DNA of 5,510 nt from Peptococcaceae bacterium UBA3933 (GCA_002385805.1 DGEF01000090.1:19407-24916), one strand, 5' to 3'; shown: positions 1 through 5,331, counted from the stretch's first letter. Translations and numbers: made by a program. The notes: generated from the letters alone by a model not told the origin.

Positions 1-555
1 TTAACCATTTTTGCTGTTGCATTTGCCCTGGGAATTGATGCTTTTTCCCTTTCTATCGGGATTGGCCTAAACGGGGTAAAACGTCAGCAGATGTACTTGG
101 TTTCCGGTGTAGTAGCAATTTTTCATATTATAATGCCGTTAATAGGTTTGTACCTAGGGCAAGCACTAGGCAAATTTGTCGGTCCCATTGCCGGTACCTT
201 TGGCGCAATTATTTTAATTTTTATCGGCGGGCAAGCATTATGGGAACACTTTAAAGGGAAAAAACATGATGACCCTGCTCCAAAGGAATTTGACGCTGCC
301 TCAATCACTAATCCCTTTAATTTAATTTTAATGGCCCTTTGTGTTTCCTTGGACGCTTTAACTGTAGGGTTTGGCTTAGGCGCCATTAGGGTAGACGTTA
401 CCCTGACGGTGATTATTATGGGGATAGTTGCGGGGCTTATGACCCATGCCGGGTTGATTTTCGGTAAAAAGTTAAGTATATCCGTGGGAGAAAAAGCGGA
501 AATTTTAGGCGGGATTATTTTAATACTCATCGGGATTAAACTCCTCTTTGTTTAG
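1..555 (+). CDS. mntP: Manganese efflux pump MntP (YwlD family), 5' end cut off by the window edge
   Basis: This is an inner-membrane exporter that removes Mn2+ from the cytoplasm. The frame is open from base 1 to the TAG at 553-555, giving 184 residues. Comparison with E. coli MntP, as I remember it, suggests only about 5-8 N-terminal residues are missing. The protein is very hydrophobic, with about six membrane segments (roughly residues 1-20, 31-53, 62-83, 105-128, 131-152 and 166-184). The internal duplication typical of the family is visible: GIDAFSLSIG (Asp13) in the first segment and SLDALTVGFG (Asp118) in the fourth, where the Asp residues are expected to handle metal. GEKAEILGG precedes the last helix, as in family members. 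An internal Met at base 91 is not the start, because it would remove the first helix and its conserved Asp. In Bacillus the preceding gene is ywlC (Sua5/TsaC type), which I would expect just outside. Regulation cannot be judged, since the leader is missing. Confidence 0.93.
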   Translation, partial: LTIFAVAFALGIDAFSLSIGIGLNGVKRQQMYLVSGVVAIFHIIMPLIGLYLGQALGKFVGPIAGTFGAIILIFIGGQALWEHFKGKKHDDPAPKEFDAASITNPFNLILMALCVSLDALTVGFGLGAIRVDVTLTVIIMGIVAGLMTHAGLIFGKKLSISVGEKAEILGGIILILIGIKLLFV

Positions 556-576
556 AAATAGATACAAGTTTGACCC

Positions 577-583
577 GGAGGTG
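577..583 (+). promoter_or_regulatory. Strong ribosome binding site of the phosphatase gene
   Basis: GGAGGTG lies five bases before the ATG at 589 and fixes that start. It is placed in a gap of 33 bases after the mntP stop, with no promoter or terminator visible, which supports co-transcription with mntP. Confidence 0.8.
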
Positions 584-588
584 AAAAA

Positions 589-1296
589 ATGAAGATCCTC
601 TTTGTCTGTTCAGGTAATACCTGCCGCAGTCCAATGGCCGAAGGAATTGCCTTAAAAATTATTTCTGAAAACAAGGAAAAGTTCGGGGAGCTAACGGTTG
701 CTTCAGCGGGATTACAGGCTTTTCCCGGTAGTAAAGCCTCAGAAAATGCCTTACGGGTAACTGCAGCCGAAGGAATAAACCTGGAGAACTTCCGTTCACG
801 GCCGGTAGATGAAAGACTGGTCAACGAGGCAGACCTTATTTTAACCATGACCCATAGCCATAAACAACAATTATTAAATTATTTTCCCCAAGCAAAAGGT
901 AAAGTCTTTTTACTTAAAGAATATATTAGCGACCTAACGGAAAAAGAAGCAGATTTACAAAAAGCCGAAGAACTTTATCAGAGGTTTAAAGAAAAACAAG
1001 AAAGATTTTTAACAGAAAATAAGGAAGTACTGGAAAAACTACAGCAAAAAAAGGAAAAATTAGAACAAGAATTAGAACAGGTGCTAACGGAGATAGGTGA
1101 ATGGCAGGCTAAACTGTATCAAGAGACAAAGCAGGAACGTTTGGCTTTAGAAGAACTGGAAGAGAAAAAACGCAGTTTAGAAATCAGTGATCCTTTTGGA
1201 CAACCTCTGGAAACTTATCGTAAATGTTACCAGGAGTTGTACCAGGCCATAAGTAGTGCTTTAGAAAAAATAATAAAAGAACAGGAGAAAAAATAG
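589..1296 (+). CDS. ywlE: Low-molecular-weight protein (arginine) phosphatase, YwlE-like, with a long coiled-coil insert
   Basis: This is a cytoplasmic phosphatase of the low-molecular-weight PTP fold. The P-loop CSGNTCRS (Cys7 nucleophile, Arg13) is at the N-terminus, MTHSHK is at 87-92, KEYISD at 110-115, and the general-acid Asp201-Pro202 sits in DPFGQPLETYRKC. Thr11 in the P-loop is the residue reported to select phosphoarginine in Bacillus YwlE, where tyrosine phosphatases carry a bulkier residue. I therefore infer that it removes McsB-type arginine phosphorylation, although no mcsB is in the window. The family is usually about 150 residues, but this protein has 235. The extra length lies between KEY and DPF (about residues 116-199): a Glu/Lys/Gln/Leu-rich helix without proline, with hydrophobic residues at 158, 162, 165, 169, 172 and 176 in 4-3 spacing. 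The catalytic residues are intact, so it should be active. It sits between mntP and rpiB as in Bacillus. The arginine specificity is less certain than the family. Confidence 0.9.
   Translation: MKILFVCSGNTCRSPMAEGIALKIISENKEKFGELTVASAGLQAFPGSKASENALRVTAAEGINLENFRSRPVDERLVNEADLILTMTHSHKQQLLNYFPQAKGKVFLLKEYISDLTEKEADLQKAEELYQRFKEKQERFLTENKEVLEKLQQKKEKLEQELEQVLTEIGEWQAKLYQETKQERLALEELEEKKRSLEISDPFGQPLETYRKCYQELYQAISSALEKIIKEQEKK
934..1185 (+). other. Coiled-coil insert within the phosphatase (about residues 116-199)
   Basis: Aligned by eye to Bacillus YwlE, KEYISD before and DPFGQP after this segment are nearly adjacent in the usual protein, so about 75-84 residues are extra. The encoded stretch is rich in Glu, Lys, Gln and Leu, has no proline and one glycine (Gly170). 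It shows a clear heptad run: Leu158, Leu162, Val165, Ile169, Trp172, Leu176. The DNA is purine-rich on the plus strand, as expected from GAA/AAA codons. Because both ends must return to the same loop beside the active site, a helical hairpin or a dimerising coiled coil is the likely shape. Its function is unknown to me. Confidence 0.8.
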
Positions 1297-1325
1297 GCTA
1301 CCCGGAAAAAAGAGAGGTGAAATAA

Positions 1326-1766
1326 ATGAAAGTAGCTTTAGGCTCAGACCATGGCGGTTTTACCTTAAAAGAGGAAATCAAAAAATATTTAGAGGAAAAG
1401 GGCATTGAATATAAGGATTTTGGTACATATTCAACAGACTCCTGTGATTATCCCGATATTGCCTTACCCGTAGCCAAAGCTGTGCAAAAAGGTGAATATG
1501 ACCGGGGAATTTTAATCTGTGGCACAGGAATAGGTATTGGCATAGCCGCCAATAAAGTACCAGGTATCAGAGCAGCTTTGTGCCACGATACTTTTTCCGC
1601 GAGAGCCAGCCGTGAGCACAATAACGCCAATATATTAACCATGGGGGAAAGAGTAATCGGAAGGGGCTTGGCCTTGGATATTGTTGATGTATGGTTGAAC
1701 ACTGAATTTGCCGGCGGTCGCCATCAGCGCCGTGTTGACAAAATTCATGAGCTAGAAAGGGACTAG
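1326..1766 (+). CDS. rpiB: Ribose-5-phosphate isomerase B
   Basis: It interconverts ribose 5-phosphate and ribulose 5-phosphate in the cytoplasmic non-oxidative pentose phosphate pathway, and so feeds PRPP and nucleotide synthesis. The 146-residue length is normal for the RpiB/LacAB family. Visible motifs are GSDHGG at 6-11 (Asp8, His9), the catalytic loop LICGTGIGIGIAANK with Cys65 and Thr67, SREHNNANIL with His98 and Asn99, GERVIG at 107-112, and GGRHQRRV near the C-terminus, which binds phosphate. The Cys65 form belongs to the RpiB group; allose-6-phosphate activity, seen as a side reaction in E. coli, cannot be judged. The ATG at 1326 follows GAGAGGTGA at 1312-1320 with good spacing. The gap of 29 bases after the phosphatase gene suggests one transcript. 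The gene is Bacillus ywlF by position. Confidence 0.96.
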   Translation: MKVALGSDHGGFTLKEEIKKYLEEKGIEYKDFGTYSTDSCDYPDIALPVAKAVQKGEYDRGILICGTGIGIGIAANKVPGIRAALCHDTFSARASREHNNANILTMGERVIGRGLALDIVDVWLNTEFAGGRHQRRVDKIHELERD

Positions 1767-1791
1767 CTTCTGGGTTTAGCTGAATTAACCC
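1763..1791 (+). repeat. Short relic of the intergenic repeat family between rpiB and ywlG
   Basis: CTTCTGGGTTTAGCTGAAT at 1767-1785 matches CTTTTGGGTTTAGCTGCAT at 5356-5374 in 17 of 19 positions, including twelve identical bases in a row. AATTAACCC at 1783-1791 also recurs at 5427-5435. The preceding CTAG, which contains the rpiB stop, matches the CTAGCTT context at 3704-3710. It looks like a shortened copy of the element found at the window end. GGGTT/AACCC (1772-1776 with 1787-1791) could form a weak five-pair hairpin just ahead of the next ribosome site, but there is no U-tract. Confidence 0.5.
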
Positions 1792-1807
1792 GAAAGGAGA
1801 TGTCTAT

Positions 1808-2356
1808 ATGCTTAATCTGGAACAACTTACCCAAGATACTCGTCAAGCCCTACAGGGTTTACTAGCAGCAGCCAACCTTAGCCCGGGACAAGTACTGGTT
1901 GTAGGTTGCAGTACCAGTGAAGTAGCCGGTAAAAAAATAGGCAGTTCCGGAAGCTTAGAAGTAGCAGAGGCCATTCTTCAGGGCATACTGCCGACCCTTC
2001 AAGAAGCTGAAATTTATTTGGCCGTTCAGTGTTGTGAACACTTAAACAGGGCCTTAGTAGTAGAAAAAGAAGCAGCTTTAAAATACGGTTGGGAAGAAGT
2101 AACCGTTGTCCCTCATGAAAAAGCCGGAGGTTCTTTAGCTACCCTAGCTTATGATAAATTTAAGGAGCCTGTTGTGGTAGAAGAGATCCAGGCCCACGCA
2201 GGAATGGATATCGGCGATACCTTTATAGGTATGCACTTAAAAAAGGTTGCCGTTCCTGTCAGGTTGGATATTAAAAAAATTGGACAAGCACATTTAACCC
2301 TGGCCAGAACAAGACCTAAATTAATCGGCGGGGAAAGAGCTAAGTACTGTCGCTAA
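1808..2356 (+). CDS. ywlG: YwlG/UPF0340 (DUF436, TIGR01440) family protein of unknown function
   Basis: This is a conserved protein of unproven function, 182 residues long, the normal size for Bacillus YwlG. Visible conserved blocks are VVGCSTSEVAG (about 31-41), a Gly/Ser-rich KIGSSGS (43-49), AVQCCEHLNRALV with paired Cys75-Cys76 and His78 (72-84), VVPHEKAGGS (100-109), QAHAGMDIGDT (128-138), HLKKVAVPVR (143-152) and TRPKLIGGERA near the end. There is no signal peptide or membrane segment, so it is cytoplasmic. The conserved Cys/Glu/His cluster looks like an active or metal site, but no reaction can be named. The ATG at 1808 follows AAGGAGA at 1794-1800. The place between rpiB and glyA is the same as in Bacillus, so a link to pentose phosphate or one-carbon metabolism is plausible only by association. 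Confidence 0.92.
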   Translation: MLNLEQLTQDTRQALQGLLAAANLSPGQVLVVGCSTSEVAGKKIGSSGSLEVAEAILQGILPTLQEAEIYLAVQCCEHLNRALVVEKEAALKYGWEEVTVVPHEKAGGSLATLAYDKFKEPVVVEEIQAHAGMDIGDTFIGMHLKKVAVPVRLDIKKIGQAHLTLARTRPKLIGGERAKYCR

Positions 2357-2383
2357 ATTATGGTAATTAAATCAAATAAAGTT

Positions 2384-2388
2384 AGGAG
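2384..2388 (+). promoter_or_regulatory. Ribosome binding site that decides the glyA start
   Basis: AGGAG at 2384-2388 is followed after eight bases by ATG at 2397. An in-frame GTG at 2388 overlaps the Shine-Dalgarno sequence itself and so cannot be used with it. The start is therefore placed at 2397, three codons later than the longest open frame. Confidence 0.85.
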
Positions 2389-2396
2389 TGAGAAAA

Positions 2397-3638
2397 ATGG
2401 ATTATATTGAAAAATACGTGTTACCAGTTGACCCTGAATTAGCCGAGGCCATTAAAAAAGAGGAAGAAAGACAGCAGAATAATATTGAGTTAATCGCCTC
2501 AGAAAATTTCGTAAGCAGGGCAGTCATGGCCGCTCAAGGTTGTGTCATGACTAACAAATACGCCGAAGGTTATCCTGGAAAAAGATACTATGGTGGTTGT
2601 GGAAATGTGGATATAGCCGAAAACCTGGCTCGTGATCGGGCCCGTGAACTTTTCGGTGCAGAACATGTCAATGTCCAACCTCATTCCGGTGCCCAAGCCA
2701 ATACTGCAGTTTACTTTGCCATGTTGGAACCGGGAGATACTGTTTTAGGGATGAATTTAAGCCATGGCGGACATTTGACCCATGGTAGCCCCGTGAACAT
2801 TTCCGGTATATACTTTAAATTTGCTGCCTATGGGGTTGACCCTAAAACGGAAACAATTGATTATGACCAGGTTTTAGCCACTGCCCGGGAAGTAAAGCCT
2901 AAAATGATTGTAGCCGGGGCAAGTGCCTACCCACGAATTATAGATTTTGCCAAATTCAGGGAAATAGCCGATGAAGTAGGGGCTTATCTCATGGTGGATA
3001 TGGCTCACATAGCCGGTTTAGTAGCCGCCGGGTTACATCCCAGTCCGGTACCCTATGCTGATTTTGTGACCACCACAACTCACAAAACCCTAAGGGGTCC
3101 TCGCGGTGGCATGATCCTCTGTAAAGAAAAGTACGCCAAAGCCATTGATAAAGCAATTTTCCCCGGTATTCAAGGTGGACCTTTGATGCACGTTATCGCT
3201 GCTAAAGCCGTTTCTTTTAAGGAAGCGCTACAACCGGAATTTAAAGTATACCAACAAAAAATAATTAATAATGCTCAAACTCTGGCTAAAAGATTACAGG
3301 AAAAAGGGTTTAGACTTGTTTCCGGTGGAACCGATAACCACCTGATGCTTGTAGATTTACGACAAAAAGGTTTAACCGGTAAAGACGCAGAAAAAATACT
3401 GGATGAAGCAAGGGTAACAGTAAATAAAAACACCATTCCTTTTGAAACAGAAAGCCCCTTTGTTACCAGTGGTATTCGCATAGGCACTCCCGCCGTAACC
3501 AGTAGAGGAATGGGAGAAGCAGAAATGGTTGAAATTGCTGATATTATCGACTTAGTCTTAACCCATAAAAACATTGAAGAAGCCAGGGAAAAAGTTAACG
3601 CCTTGACCCAAAGATTTCCACTTTATAAATCTATATAG
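2397..3638 (+). CDS. glyA: Serine hydroxymethyltransferase
   Basis: This PLP enzyme of the cytoplasm converts serine and tetrahydrofolate to glycine and 5,10-methylene-tetrahydrofolate, the main source of one-carbon units for thymidylate, purines and methionine. The 413 residues match the family (about 415 in Bacillus). Visible signatures are ELIASENFVS near residue 35, NKYAEGYPGKRYYGGC near 53-68, VQPHSGAQAN, the MVDMAHIAGLVAAG segment holding the Asp that contacts the PLP ring nitrogen, TTTTHKTLRGPRGG with the PLP-binding Lys230, and FPGIQGGPLMH. The C-terminal domain contains SGGTDNHLMLVDLR and a late SGIRIGTPAVTSRG. No key residue is missing. The upstream gap of 40 bases is AT-rich and too short for a riboswitch, so transcription probably comes from upstream. 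Downstream lies the repeat-filled gap before upp, and the stop codon lies at its very edge. Confidence 0.98.
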   Translation: MDYIEKYVLPVDPELAEAIKKEEERQQNNIELIASENFVSRAVMAAQGCVMTNKYAEGYPGKRYYGGCGNVDIAENLARDRARELFGAEHVNVQPHSGAQANTAVYFAMLEPGDTVLGMNLSHGGHLTHGSPVNISGIYFKFAAYGVDPKTETIDYDQVLATAREVKPKMIVAGASAYPRIIDFAKFREIADEVGAYLMVDMAHIAGLVAAGLHPSPVPYADFVTTTTHKTLRGPRGGMILCKEKYAKAIDKAIFPGIQGGPLMHVIAAKAVSFKEALQPEFKVYQQKIINNAQTLAKRLQEKGFRLVSGGTDNHLMLVDLRQKGLTGKDAEKILDEARVTVNKNTIPFETESPFVTSGIRIGTPAVTSRGMGEAEMVEIADIIDLVLTHKNIEEAREKVNALTQRFPLYKSI

Positions 3639-3640
3639 CC

Positions 3641-3829
3641 AATCTGCAGGACGGCATTATAGCTTACGGGCTAGTCTGTATGTCAGCATTACGGCTCATG
3701 GGTCTAGCTTTTGGGACAGCATGACGGCTCACGGGCTATACTGCATGGCGGCATGCCGTCCCGAAAAGTAAACCCTATAGCCGTAATGCCGTCCTAAAAG
3801 ATTATCCCAATAGCCGTAATGCTAATATT
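3641..3829 (+). repeat. Tandem units of 32-33 bases, four direct then two inverted
   Basis: A core like GGCATTACGGCT recurs at 3653 (GGCATTATAGCT), 3685 (AGCATTACGGCT), 3718 (AGCATGACGGCT) and 3750 (GGCATGCCGTCC), with steps of 32, 33 and 32. The core then appears inverted as AGCCGTAATGCC at 3779-3790 and AGCCGTAATGCT at 3812-3823, a step of 33. Between cores the linker is roughly CACGGGCTA followed by either CTGCATG or CTTTTGGG. The units are degenerate and joined without spacers. Related units occur at 5332-5422. No open frame of interest runs through it. It is probably a dispersed intergenic repeat family of the genome. Confidence 0.8.
3685..3823. repeat. Imperfect palindrome of about 139 bases centred near 3754
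   Basis: AGCATTACGGCT at 3685-3696 is exactly complementary to 3812-3823. CTTTTGGGACAGCATGACGG and the next two bases (3708-3729) pair with 3779-3800 in 19 of 22 positions, plus one possible G-U. GGG at 3733-3735 faces CCC at 3773-3775, and the centre is the perfect palindrome CGGCATGCCG (3749-3758). All pairs share the same centre. RNA of this gap could fold as a very long hairpin between glyA and upp. There is no U-run after it on either strand, so it is not a standard intrinsic terminator, although it could still block transcription read-through or protect mRNA ends. Confidence 0.75.
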
Positions 3830-3830
3830 T

Positions 3831-3860
3831 GTGTTCATCCGTGTTTATCCGTGGTTAATA
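3831..3860 (+). repeat. Three decamer repeats, GTGTTYATCC type
   Basis: GTGTTCATCC (3831-3840), GTGTTTATCC (3841-3850) and GTGGTTAATA (3851-3860) follow each other with a ten-base period, the last one diverged. A related stretch, TTAATCCATGGTTAA, is at 5483-5497 near the window end. From memory, similar ATCCGTG-type repeats occur between genes in many unrelated environmental bacteria, but I cannot verify this here. Confidence 0.65.
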
Positions 3861-3862
3861 AT

Positions 3863-3890
3863 ACTAGCCACCAGCCACTAACAACTAAAG
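3863..3890 (+). repeat. Four heptamer repeats just before the upp ribosome site
   Basis: ACTAGCC, ACCAGCC, ACTAACA and ACTAAAG stand in tandem with a seven-base period and end directly before TAAGGAGG. ACCAGCC with following AC recurs at 5502-5510, again after an ATCC(G/A)TGGTTAA motif, so this heptamer block seems to be the 3' end of the same composite element. Confidence 0.6.
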
Positions 3891-3891
3891 T

Positions 3892-3898
3892 AAGGAGG
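3892..3898 (+). promoter_or_regulatory. Ribosome binding site supporting the TTG start of upp
   Basis: AAGGAGG at 3892-3898 is a near-perfect Shine-Dalgarno sequence, with seven bases between it and TTG at 3906. An in-frame TAA at 3891-3893 excludes any earlier start, and the encoded N-terminus aligns with Bacillus Upp from its first residues. Confidence 0.88.
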
Positions 3899-3905
3899 TA
3901 TCCCA

Positions 3906-4535
3906 TTGTCCAACGTATATGTTTTAGATCACCCTTTAATTCAACATAAATTAACCTACATACGTTCCCAAGAAACAGGTCCCAAAGAATTCCGGGAACT
4001 GGTAGAAGAAGTAGCTATGTTGATGACTTATGAAGTAACCCGTGATTTACCTTTAGAAGAGGTAACAGTTCAGACACCTTTGACTCAAGCCAACTGTAAA
4101 GTAATTGCGGGCAGGAAAATAGGTTTTGTGCCCATATTAAGAGCCGGTTTAGGAATGGTCGGAGGTATGTTAAAATTAATTCCGGCAGCCAAAGTAGGCC
4201 ATATTGGTCTTTACCGGGATCCGGATACTTTAGAACCGGTAGAATACTATTGCAAATTACCCACCGATTTAACCGAACGGGAATTAATCGTTATTGATCC
4301 TATGCTGGCTACCGGTGGTTCTGCTGCCGCAGGGATTAAATTTTTAAAAGACCGGGGTGCATCCCATATAAAACTGATGTGTTTAATTGCTGCTCCCGAA
4401 GGTATACAGAGAGTCCAAGAAGAACATCCTGATGTGGATATTTACGTAGCAGCCGTTGACGAAAGATTAAACGACCACGGCTATATCATTCCCGGCCTAG
4501 GGGATGCCGGCGACCGTCTTTTCGGCACAAAATAA
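3906..4535 (+). CDS. upp: Uracil phosphoribosyltransferase
   Basis: This cytoplasmic pyrimidine salvage enzyme makes UMP and pyrophosphate from uracil and PRPP. The 209 residues equal the length of Bacillus Upp, and the match is close along the whole protein as I remember it. Visible motifs are DHPLIQHKLTYIR (8-20), VPILRAGLGMV (75-85), the PRPP-binding loop VIDPMLATGGS (129-139), CLIAAPEG (159-166), and the uracil-binding C-terminal GLGDAGDRLFGTK (197-209). It starts with TTG, supported by a strong ribosome site and a stop codon directly upstream in frame. It heads a tight set with the dCMP deaminase and MazG-like genes (gaps of 18 and 3 bases), and probably has its own promoter in the 267-base gap after glyA. 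I see no clear promoter, PyrR site or riboswitch there. In Bacillus upp also follows glyA. Confidence 0.98.
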   Translation: MSNVYVLDHPLIQHKLTYIRSQETGPKEFRELVEEVAMLMTYEVTRDLPLEEVTVQTPLTQANCKVIAGRKIGFVPILRAGLGMVGGMLKLIPAAKVGHIGLYRDPDTLEPVEYYCKLPTDLTERELIVIDPMLATGGSAAAGIKFLKDRGASHIKLMCLIAAPEGIQRVQEEHPDVDIYVAAVDERLNDHGYIIPGLGDAGDRLFGTK

Positions 4536-4553
4536 TCCAGGAGGAGATATGGC

Positions 4554-5015
4554 ATGCGTCCTGATTGGGACCACTATTTTATGGAGATAACAGAGGTAGT
4601 AGCAAAACGTTCCACTTGTTTACGCAGACAGGTAGGCGCCGTAATTGCCAAAGATAAGCATATTTTGGCAAGCGGTTACAATGGGGCACCTTCTGGCTTG
4701 GCTCATTGTGCTGAAGTAGGATGTTTACGGGAAAACCTAAGCATTCCCCATGGGGAAAGACACGAGCTCTGCCGGGGTATCCATGCAGAACAAAACGCCA
4801 TCATTCAGGCAGCCTATCATGGTGTATCTATCCGTGGGGCAACTTTGTATACAACTACTTTCCCCTGTGTTTTATGTGCTAAAATGCTGGTTAATGCCGG
4901 AATTACAAGAATAGTTTATCAAGGTAATTATCCCGATAATCTAGCCAAAGAAATCTTAAACGAAGCCAAAATTGAATTAATCCATTTTCGTTGTGAAAAT
5001 GTAAAGGAGGGATGA
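4554..5015 (+). CDS. comEB: Deoxycytidylate (dCMP) deaminase, ComEB type
   Basis: This zinc-dependent enzyme of the cytidine/deoxycytidylate deaminase fold converts dCMP to dUMP, the precursor of dTMP. It has 153 residues. The catalytic zinc site is complete: His77 and the proton-shuttle Glu79 in HAEQNAI, with Cys105 and Cys108 in PCVLCAK. SGYNGAPSG (about 40-48) is typical of dCMP deaminases and distinguishes it from free cytidine or tRNA-adenosine deaminases. Additional Cys22, Cys52, Cys57 and Cys73, with nearby His residues, resemble the extra structural zinc site of some dCMP deaminases, which is an inference. ATG 4554 follows AGGAGGAG (4539-4546); an ATG at 4549 is out of frame. The name comEB comes from the Bacillus competence operon, but nothing here implies DNA uptake; next to upp the role is nucleotide supply. 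Confidence 0.93.
   Translation: MRPDWDHYFMEITEVVAKRSTCLRRQVGAVIAKDKHILASGYNGAPSGLAHCAEVGCLRENLSIPHGERHELCRGIHAEQNAIIQAAYHGVSIRGATLYTTTFPCVLCAKMLVNAGITRIVYQGNYPDNLAKEILNEAKIELIHFRCENVKEG
5003..5011 (+). promoter_or_regulatory. Ribosome binding site for the MazG-like gene, inside the end of comEB
   Basis: AAAGGAGGG lies in the last codons of the deaminase gene, and eight bases separate GGAGG from the TTG at 5019. It favours TTG over the first in-frame ATG at 5070, which has no such site. The arrangement suggests translational coupling of the two genes. Confidence 0.82.
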
Positions 5016-5018
5016 GAG

Positions 5019-5330
5019 TTGGACCACAAAGTTATTGCCCTTCCTAAATTAAATAAACTGTCCCCAACTATGGAATCAACAGCTCTCAAACTAATGGAAG
5101 AAACCGGTGAATTGGCCCAGGCCATTGGTAAATTTCGCGGTTTAAGCGGTGAAGCTACCAATTTGGATGAACAAGAAGTAATGCGCATGATTACGCGAGA
5201 ACTTCTTGACGTAGCCCAAACCGCCGTATCCATGATGTATGTACTAGAAGAAAACTATCAAGTAGATATTGGCCAGATGTTAGAAGAACATATCCAAAAA
5301 CTCATTGACAAAGGCTATCTTTCCTATTGA
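5019..5330 (+). CDS. MazG-like nucleotide pyrophosphohydrolase
   Basis: This is a small all-alpha NTP pyrophosphohydrolase of the MazG superfamily, 103 residues. Such enzymes split (d)NTPs to the monophosphate and pyrophosphate with Mg2+ and often remove unwanted nucleotides. The metal-binding pattern is visible: Glu28-x-x-Glu31 in MEETGELAQAIGKFRG, then Glu61-x-x-Asp64 in RELLDVAQTAVSMMY, on two predicted helices. The protein is a single-domain form, much shorter than E. coli MazG (about 263 residues), and would act as a dimer or tetramer. The start is TTG with a strong ribosome site inside the end of comEB; the gap to that gene is three bases. Pairing with dCMP deaminase suggests a deoxynucleotide substrate, but the sequence does not show which one. 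Repeat material begins immediately after its stop. Confidence 0.88.
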   Translation: MDHKVIALPKLNKLSPTMESTALKLMEETGELAQAIGKFRGLSGEATNLDEQEVMRMITRELLDVAQTAVSMMYVLEENYQVDIGQMLEEHIQKLIDKGYLSY

Positions 5331-5331
5331 G

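Noticed and set aside
91..555. mntP starting at the Met at base 91
   Set aside because: The frame is open to base 1 and the residues before 91 carry the family's first helix with GIDAFSLSIG, so 91 is an internal Met.
2388..2396. GTG start for glyA, three codons upstream
   Set aside because: The GTG overlaps the Shine-Dalgarno AGGAG and has no ribosome site of its own; ATG 2397 is correctly spaced.
2357..2396. Riboswitch in the glyA leader
   Set aside because: Only 40 AT-rich bases are available, too short for a glycine, purine or other riboswitch, and no conserved motif is visible.
3275..3574. Minus-strand open frame inside glyA, with similar ones at 123-530, 552-848, 1448-1702, 2499-2696 and 4928-5233
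   Set aside because: All lie opposite well-supported genes, have no recognisable motifs, and are explained as shadows of the coding strand.
3708..3800. Rho-independent terminator after glyA
   Set aside because: A long stem is possible, but neither strand has a U-run after it and the loop region is itself structured.
3641..3829. CRISPR-like array
   Set aside because: The units are degenerate, directly joined without unique spacers, and change orientation; no cas gene is present.
3829..3864. Sigma-A promoter for upp (TTGTGT with TTAATA or TAATAC)
   Set aside because: The spacing between the best -35 and -10 candidates is about 20 bases or more, and the bases belong to tandem repeats, so the match is not convincing.
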